From contig JAIRTV010000416.1 in NCBI GenBank assembly GCA_031254675.1, positions 1 through 10,066 on the forward strand: a stretch of DNA of 10,066 nt, written 5' to 3'. The stretch comes from Planctomycetaceae bacterium. GTDB taxonomy: Bacteria > Planctomycetota > Planctomycetia > Pirellulales > Thermoguttaceae. Position numbers and translations under genes: made by a program. This document shows, in pieces, positions 5,529-10,066 of this stretch (positions are counted from its first letter, which is position 1; each line of letters starts with the position of its first letter). The notes beneath the pieces were generated by a model. It had not been told where the DNA came from, did not search any database, and saw only the letters and a program-made list of their open reading frames with translations.

Positions 5529-7733
5529 TCAAACGGTGTTTGGTGTTTCGGTTTTTCTAACAACAACTTTGTAACCAATCACTTCGACAACTTGAACCGT
5601 TTCGCCTTTTTCAATCAATTCGCCGTCTGAAACGATATTGATTGGTTTACCGCCAATGATTGCTTTTCCGGCAGGAACTAACGGTGTTATCGTAACTCCT
5701 GTTTGTCCTAGAAGTTGTTCGTAATGAACCAGTTTTTCCGTTTCCTGAATTAAAGCGGTATCCTTTGGTTTGTTGGCGTTATGCACGGTACGAATCAAGA
5801 TATAACTGAGTATTAAAATTCCTGTTCCTGAAATTGCCAGAATTAAAAGAGAATTTCGTAACTGATTAAATTGATACGAATTTTGCGGAATAATAAATGT
5901 TTGACTTGCCAGAACCAACGAAACAATAATTGCTATCGCTCCGCCGATTCCGAAAATTCCAACTCCGGGAAGGACAAATATTTCCAACAAAATACAAACA
6001 ACTCCCGCCAAAAATAAAGAGACCTCCAACCAACCCGCCGTCCCGCCAAGAAAATGAAGCCAAAAAAACAGAACAATCCCAACCGCCGCAATAAAAGAAC
6101 CAATCCCAATACCCGGTGTTTGCGTTTCGATTGATACCGCGAGAAAAACAATCATCAAAATAATCATCGACATGCCGGGCGACGAAAGAGATTGAACCAA
6201 TTGATCCGCCCAAGTCGGCTCCACCAACAACAATTCGTCTTCAAGTCCGTACAAAAATTTTAACTCCGCAAAATCTTTTGCTGACCGATCAACAAAATAT
6301 TGTTCTCCTTTTCCTTCAATAATTTGCAACAATTTTCCTTTTTCTTTAACGATTTCTTCTTTTTTCCAGAGTTCGGCATCCGGCAACTGTTTGAGTTCCT
6401 CGTCACAAAAATAGTCGGTCAACCGTCCGGAACGTGTTGCTTTGAACACTTCAATGTTTGGATCGACAAAACCTACCGGTAATGACCAAGAACGGATTGT
6501 TTCTTGAGACAAAAATTCGCGAATCGTCTGTCGTGCATCGGCAATTTGTGATTCGGAAAAAACAACGGCTCCGTCGCCGCCTAATATTGCGTTGGTTCCA
6601 AGAACAATTTCATCGCAGGCTAACGCAATAATCGCGGCATCTGATCGGGCTTGATACGGAATATACGCTACTGTTCGCACTTTTGCCGAATCAATATTGC
6701 GAGCAAGATACGACGCCATGTTCAGACTTGCTTCGATGTTGCCGCCGGGCGAATCAATATACAAACAAAGAAAATCAACTTTGACCGTTCCGGTTTTTCG
6801 TTGGTTAATTGTTACGGGCGTCGGCTCCAACGCTTTTTGAATACTCCGAATCGCTGAACCAACACGGTCATTGTTCATCAATCCCACTAAATCAATGCGA
6901 ACCGCATGACCTTGCTCACTGGGAATCGGTGCGTTTTTAATCGCATCCGGTCGAAATCCAAGTCCTCGCGCCAAAGCAACACGATCGTTGGCAATCAAAT
7001 TGATCAACCCGAATTTTCGTGCCGTATCTGCTGTAAAAAGTCCCGGAGCGCCGGAGGCAATCAATGTTGACGGTTCGGCAACAAATGTTTCTGTTCGACG
7101 AATTTCCTCAATTTCCAGCGGCGAAACCAAACGCATTCCTTTTTCCGTTTCAACTTGAAGTAATTCCATTTTCGTATCAAGTAATTTGTCAATTACCGCC
7201 GGAGGAAAAGCGTGTTGATGTTTCGATATTTCGTGATAAGCCTGCCGTTGTGTCTCCGAAATATTTGTTTCGTCAATTCCTGCTTCGCCGATTTCAGCGG
7301 ATTCCGCCGCGATACGTTCACGGCAGGCTAACGCCACAAGCAACACATGCCCCTGAACCGATTGAGGGAAATACGCAACTGTTCGGATTCCGTGAAATTT
7401 CTCGCTAACAAGAAGATCGGCTAATTCGTAACACGCCCCAAACGAACTACCGCGTCCAAATTCCTCTTGATCCGAATCAACCTTGAAACGAAGAATAATC
7501 GTTGGAATTGTTGTCGGTTCGGTGTTATTTGTAACCGATTGTTCGTCAACCGATTCCGTTTTTGTACGACGCGACTTTTGAATTTCCAAAACGGTTCGCT
7601 CCAATGACCGCGCAACAGCATGAGACGCCTGACCCGTAATCGGAAGCGAAATGTCCAACAAAAAACATTCCGCAAAAGTACAAACCGTTAAAACCGGAAA
7701 CAATAAAATCAATAGAATTACAGTAATTCGCAT
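5529..7733 (-). CDS. NfeD-family membrane protein with two ClpP/SppA-like domains
   Basis: This long NfeD protein (734 aa) is anchored in the cytoplasmic membrane. It has a signal peptide (1-21, FA-E) and a first ClpP-like domain (about 24-250). A second (about 275-500) carries the DSPGG motif (327-331) and Ser364 in RSDAAIIALACDEI. Membrane helices span about 520-650, and an OB-fold NfeD tail lies at about 674-728. In archaeal and bacterial relatives the protease uses a Ser/Lys pair and the tail works with stomatin-like proteins. Here domain 1 has Gly128 where the serine would be, and its DSPGG is replaced by DSDQE. Domain 2 keeps the serine but has Arg405, not Lys, near the expected lysine position. 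I chose the ATG at 7733, which is preceded by AGAAAAG and starts at the signal peptide; an ATG at 7883 would overlap the upstream gene. Confidence 0.85.
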   Translation of the reverse strand: MRITVILLILLFPVLTVCTFAECFLLDISLPITGQASHAVARSLERTVLEIQKSRRTKTESVDEQSVTNNTEPTTIPTIILRFKVDSDQEEFGRGSSFGACYELADLLVSEKFHGIRTVAYFPQSVQGHVLLVALACRERIAAESAEIGEAGIDETNISETQRQAYHEISKHQHAFPPAVIDKLLDTKMELLQVETEKGMRLVSPLEIEEIRRTETFVAEPSTLIASGAPGLFTADTARKFGLINLIANDRVALARGLGFRPDAIKNAPIPSEQGHAVRIDLVGLMNNDRVGSAIRSIQKALEPTPVTINQRKTGTVKVDFLCLYIDSPGGNIEASLNMASYLARNIDSAKVRTVAYIPYQARSDAAIIALACDEIVLGTNAILGGDGAVVFSESQIADARQTIREFLSQETIRSWSLPVGFVDPNIEVFKATRSGRLTDYFCDEELKQLPDAELWKKEEIVKEKGKLLQIIEGKGEQYFVDRSAKDFAELKFLYGLEDELLLVEPTWADQLVQSLSSPGMSMIILMIVFLAVSIETQTPGIGIGSFIAAVGIVLFFWLHFLGGTAGWLEVSLFLAGVVCILLEIFVLPGVGIFGIGGAIAIIVSLVLASQTFIIPQNSYQFNQLRNSLLILAISGTGILILSYILIRTVHNANKPKDTALIQETEKLVHYEQLLGQTGVTITPLVPAGKAIIGGKPINIVSDGELIEKGETVQVVEVIGYKVVVRKTETPNTV

Positions 7734-7800
7734 CTTTTCTGTTCTCAAAAAGATTGGCGTTCCCCCAAAAAAAGAAACAATATTATTGTTGTTGCTAATA

Positions 7801-8253
7801 TTATTCCGTTTGTTTGGATTTGTTTTTTTGTTTGGAAGTTGTTTCCTTTTTTTGCCACTGTTTTTCTGATGCGAGAAATCCATTCGTTTGCCTGATTTTT
7901 TGTACTTGATCAGATGTTAGCAACGCATCAAGTTGTTGATCACATTCCTGTTCCAAAAGTGCGATACGAATTTTCAACAATTCGATCAATTCGGCATAAT
8001 TTTTTTGAATAGCGTACATCTCGCTTTTCTGCTTTTCGGTCACAATATTTCGATAACCGTTTGGAAGGCGTCCGGACAATTTTTTCTCGATTGTCAAACC
8101 TTTGGCGATGGGACGTTCTAATTCGGCTTTTTCGAGCTGAAAACGTTCGCCTGCGGGTGTTTTTGGTGTTGCTGTTCCCTGAGCCGCAACCGTGAGCGAA
8201 AAGAAAAATAAAAAGAAAATAAACGAAATCTTCAATACGCAAATCTTTTTCAT
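7801..8253 (-). CDS. small secreted helical protein of unknown function
   Basis: I do not recognise a named family. The 150-residue product starts with a signal peptide (MKKICVLKISFIFFLFFFS to about residue 24, ending VAA-Q). A helical, charged region follows, with LPNGYRNIVTEKQKSEMYAIQKNYAELIELLKIRIALLEQE-type content (about 64-103) and then LDALLTSDQVQKIRQ. The tail is rich in Lys, Gln and Thr. Similar short exported proteins seem common in planctomycetes, and the middle faintly recalls CpxP/Spy-type periplasmic helices; both points are from memory. The ATG at 8253 has a good ribosome binding site (AGGAA, 7 nt upstream), better than the in-frame ATG at 8274. It is read toward the NfeD gene 67 bp downstream, so the two probably share a transcript. 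Confidence 0.75.
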   Translation of the reverse strand: MKKICVLKISFIFFLFFFSLTVAAQGTATPKTPAGERFQLEKAELERPIAKGLTIEKKLSGRLPNGYRNIVTEKQKSEMYAIQKNYAELIELLKIRIALLEQECDQQLDALLTSDQVQKIRQTNGFLASEKQWQKKETTSKQKNKSKQTE

Positions 8254-8260
8254 AGTAATT

Positions 8261-8265
8261 TTCCT
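8261..8265 (-). promoter_or_regulatory. ribosome binding site that fixes the 8253 start
   Basis: On the minus strand AGGAA lies 7 nt before the ATG at 8253. Because it falls between the two candidate starts (8274 and 8253), it favours the downstream one. It is one of few clear Shine-Dalgarno sequences in this window. Confidence 0.6.
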
Positions 8266-8281
8266 AGTAATCATTGTGTGA

Positions 8282-8317
8282 GTCGATGTTAAAGAGTTGA
8301 AAATTTAATGCATCGAC
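8282..8317. repeat. inverted repeat in the leader of the minus-strand operon
   Basis: GTCGATG (8282-8288) pairs with CATCGAC (8311-8317), and TTAAA (8289-8293) pairs with TTTAA (8304-8308), leaving a 2-nt bulge and a 10-nt loop. It lies 28 bp upstream of the small secreted protein's start. There is no T-tract after it in the minus direction, so it is not a typical terminator. It may be an operator or leader stem-loop. Confidence 0.4.
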
Positions 8318-8366
8318 AATTCGACGGCAGCGTCAAAAGCGATGAAACAAACGATATTGTACCTTT

Positions 8367-8422
8367 TCTGAAAACTTCTGTCTGAAAACTTCTGTCTGAA
8401 AATTTCTATCTGAAAAATTCTG
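8367..8422. repeat. 14-bp tandem repeat (four units)
   Basis: Four units lie in a row: TCTGAAAACTTCTG twice exactly, then TCTGAAAATTTCTA and TCTGAAAAATTCTG. They sit in the spacer between two divergent transcription units, about 140 bp upstream of the blaI promoter. I see no gene in the rest of this 381-bp spacer (8254-8634); its other contents are the leader stem-loop near 8300 and the blaI promoter. Confidence 0.9.
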
Positions 8423-8563
8423 AAAGACATGTTCCAGAAACACATTGTCCCGAAAATTCAAATCGCCGTCAATCAGGGGCAATAAAAAAGGAAAATTTCA
8501 AAAAAATAAAACAAGAAATCCAATTATGAGAGATGCCTTCGCGTCATATTCCTAATGTTCTTA

Positions 8564-8592
8564 TTGACAAATACTATCAAGAGTAGTACAAT
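8564..8592 (+). promoter_or_regulatory. near-consensus promoter for blaI-blaR1
   Basis: TTGACA (8564-8569) and TACAAT (8587-8592) are separated by 17 bp, matching the sigma-70 consensus at all but one base. Transcription should begin near 8600, about 35 nt before the blaI start. It is the strongest promoter-like sequence in the window, as expected for a promoter held down by a repressor. Confidence 0.8.
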
Positions 8593-8606
8593 CGTGGGTA
8601 GTATTT
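8569..8606. promoter_or_regulatory. candidate BlaI operator overlapping the promoter
   Basis: AAATACTA (8569-8576) is mirrored by TAGTATTT (8599-8606), and inside it TACTA-N7-TAGTA (8572-8588) forms a second dyad that covers the spacer and the start of the -10 box. TACTA/TAGTA half-sites fit the kind of short dyad bound by BlaI/MecI proteins. A dimer bound here would block RNA polymerase. The gene directly downstream encodes such a repressor, so autoregulation is a reasonable inference. Confidence 0.6.
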
Positions 8607-8634
8607 ATTTGACGAAATCGGGAAAGGAATTTTT

Positions 8635-9033
8635 ATGACTGAATTGGAACTCAATCAGCTTGGCGTTCAGCAACGCCGCGTTATGGATATTGTTTGGGAA
8701 TACGGCAGCGTAACCGTACAAGAAGTTTTAGAAATCTTGAATGACGGCACCACATCACCATTGGCCTACACAACCGTATTGGCGACAATGCAAAAACTCG
8801 AAAAAAACGGTTGGCTCACTCACGTTTGCGACGAACAATACGGACGCGCTTACCGCTATCAAGCAATTCATTCGCGGAATAAAGCCATCGGTGATTCGCT
8901 CAAATCATTCGCCAAAACATTTCTCGGTGGTAATAAAACACTTTTGTTCCAGCATTTTGTCAACGATACCGAACTTAGCGAAAAAGAACTCGACGAAATT
9001 CGCAAAATAATTGCAAAAAGGAAAAAACAATGA
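8635..9033 (+). CDS. blaI: BlaI/MecI/CopY-family transcriptional repressor
   Basis: This 132-residue winged-helix repressor has the family's usual length. The DNA-binding part (about 8-75) reads QQRRVMDIVWEYGSVTVQEV, then AYTTVLATMQKLEKNGWL. The dimerisation tail ends with LSEKELDEIRKIIAKRKK. BlaI proteins hold their own operon and target genes off until the partner protease triggers their cleavage. AAGGA lies 6 nt before the ATG at 8635. The promoter upstream carries matching dyads. The stop codon overlaps the start of the M56 gene (ATGA), so the two are translationally coupled. The target may be unrelated to beta-lactams: planctomycetes carry many such pairs, and no beta-lactamase is visible here. 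Confidence 0.92.
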   Translation: MTELELNQLGVQQRRVMDIVWEYGSVTVQEVLEILNDGTTSPLAYTTVLATMQKLEKNGWLTHVCDEQYGRAYRYQAIHSRNKAIGDSLKSFAKTFLGGNKTLLFQHFVNDTELSEKELDEIRKIIAKRKKQ

Positions 9034-10066
9034 TCTATTGGATTGATTTATGTTTTTGGTTCGCAGTGGGACAAGCGACAGCGGCTCTTATGTTGGCGTT
9101 GATTGTTGCACAATTGTATCGCCGAACACCGGAACGATCACATTTTTTACTGATTTGCGGTATTGTTCTATCAACAACAATTCCGATCTTGTCCGCTTTT
9201 ATTGCAGCCTACAATTATGGTTGGATTGCCCCAAATCAGTTATCAACTCTATTGCGTTTATTTTTTGTGCCGTTTTTTGCGCAAACAGGAATACTTCGTG
9301 TTTTGTTCCTTATCGGAACAGTTTGTTTTGTATTGTTGTTTATTTACGGCATTTTTGCGTCACGCCAACTCATATTTCGCGCAAAACCATTGCCCGACCG
9401 CGAATTACACGAAGCGTTGTTGAAAAATGCTGCTGTTTTGCAAAATATGTCGTTACCGATTTTGTTTACATCAGACGATGTGAAAACTCCAACCGTTTGG
9501 TGTTGGGGACTTCATCCAGCCATACTTTTGCCGGAACAGTTTCTTTCATGCCTCACTGCAAAAGAACATGACGCCATTTTTCTGCACGAATTAGCACACA
9601 TTGCTCGCCGTGATCATTTGACCGCTTTTATCGCAACAATTTGTGGGATTTTCCTGTTTTGGCATCCGCTTTATTGGATTGCGTTACGCCAAAGTAATTT
9701 GTTGGCAGATGAAGCGTGTGATTTGTTGGTATTGTCGTGTGGTTCTATTTCGCCGGATCAATATATGGAAACGTTACTTCGGTTTGTCGCCGGAGAAACA
9801 TATCAACCCCCTATTTTTCAATTTCTTTCACGAAAGGATAGAATTATGAAACGTATTAACACTATTCTTGATTTTTCGGAAGGAAACGCCCATCACTCTG
9901 TTACCGGACGTTTTTTCTGGAAATCCACCGTTTTGACCGCTTCACTGCTGTTGGCAGTAACACTCGCGTTTTGTCAAGAACGCCAAACGCCGGAAATACC
10001 GAAAAAAAATGTTTCTGAAAACAATGTTCCGAAAAACAATGTTGCCGAAAACAGCGTTTCCGAAAA
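9030..10066 (+). CDS. BlaR1-like M56 peptidase, 3' end beyond the window
   Basis: The frame is open from the ATG at 9030 to the right edge (345 codons seen). The product is a polytopic membrane zinc protease of the M56 (BlaR1/MecR1) family. Hydrophobic segments lie at about 6-27, 39-60, 90-112 and 196-219. The catalytic HELAH is at 186-190, followed by RRDH. DEACD (227-231) supplies a likely third zinc ligand, Glu228. A further helix (about 299-317) leads to an extracytoplasmic region that begins with 5-residue repeats (from 327). Signals received there would lead to cleavage of the BlaI repressor. The start overlaps the blaI stop by ATGA. The external sensor domain, which would say what is sensed, is cut off by the window edge. 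Confidence 0.9.
   Translation, partial: MIYWIDLCFWFAVGQATAALMLALIVAQLYRRTPERSHFLLICGIVLSTTIPILSAFIAAYNYGWIAPNQLSTLLRLFFVPFFAQTGILRVLFLIGTVCFVLLFIYGIFASRQLIFRAKPLPDRELHEALLKNAAVLQNMSLPILFTSDDVKTPTVWCWGLHPAILLPEQFLSCLTAKEHDAIFLHELAHIARRDHLTAFIATICGIFLFWHPLYWIALRQSNLLADEACDLLVLSCGSISPDQYMETLLRFVAGETYQPPIFQFLSRKDRIMKRINTILDFSEGNAHHSVTGRFFWKSTVLTASLLLAVTLAFCQERQTPEIPKKNVSENNVPKNNVAENSVSE
10008..10066 (+). repeat. 15-bp tandem repeat in the blaR1-like gene
   Basis: Three full 15-bp units (AATGTTTCTGAAAAC, AATGTTCCGAAAAAC, AATGTTGCCGAAAAC) and a fourth, AGCGTTTCCGAAAA, reach the window edge. They are in frame and encode NVSEN NVPKN NVAEN SVSEN just after the last membrane helix. The array may continue outside the window. 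Copy-number change would alter the linker length without a frameshift. Confidence 0.9.

Noticed and set aside
7734..7883. N-terminal extension of the NfeD protein by 50 residues
   Set aside because: It is a Lys/Asn-rich stretch before a clear signal peptide and would overlap the upstream gene by 83 bp on the same strand.
9050..9571. Long alternative-frame plus-strand ORF over the start of the M56 gene
   Set aside because: The frame starting at 9030 gives HELAH, DEACD and membrane helices and is open to the edge; the other frame has no recognisable motif.

Overview
The window looks like a chromosomal stretch from a moderately AT-rich member of the Planctomycetota, perhaps a gut or anaerobic lineage. 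The grounds are indirect: a BlaI/M56 (BlaR1-like) pair, a long NfeD protein with two ClpP-like domains, a small secreted helical protein of a type I associate with planctomycetes, an ExbB-like channel with a signal peptide, and few Shine-Dalgarno sequences. No rRNA, tRNA, CRISPR array, transposase or phage gene is visible.

Layout. Bases 1-~565 are non-coding and hold a family of ~230-bp repeat units rich in inverted repeats and ending in 7-bp tandem tails. An extended -10 promoter (665-673) follows. Five plus-strand genes come next: a hydrogenase-gamma/AsrB-type FAD/NAD(P) and [2Fe-2S] reductase (765-1607), SmpB (1695-2180), a secreted alpha/beta-hydrolase esterase (2283-3206), an ExbB/TolQ-like channel protein without a visible ExbD (3336-4259) and a NapH-NapG fusion with four ferredoxin-type cluster motifs (4282-5433). 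A 95-bp convergent gap separates these from a two-gene minus-strand unit: a small secreted helical protein (7801-8253) read first, then the NfeD-type membrane protein (5529-7733). After a 381-bp divergent spacer with a 14-bp tandem repeat and a near-consensus promoter overlapped by dyads, blaI (8635-9033) and a blaR1-like M56 peptidase gene (9030 to the right edge, open) form a tightly coupled operon.

How the genes fit together. BlaI and the M56 protein are a repressor/sensor-protease pair, and the dyads over their promoter suggest autoregulation. The NfeD protein and its small secreted neighbour are probably co-transcribed and act at the cell envelope. The five plus-strand genes look like a loose mix of housekeeping (SmpB), redox (flavoprotein, NapHG) and envelope functions, not one pathway. 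I do not see a clear new multi-gene system. The observations most worth following are the repeat family with compensatory stem changes, the NapH-NapG fusion carrying an internal Tat-like motif, and the tandem ClpP-like NfeD whose catalytic residues appear eroded.
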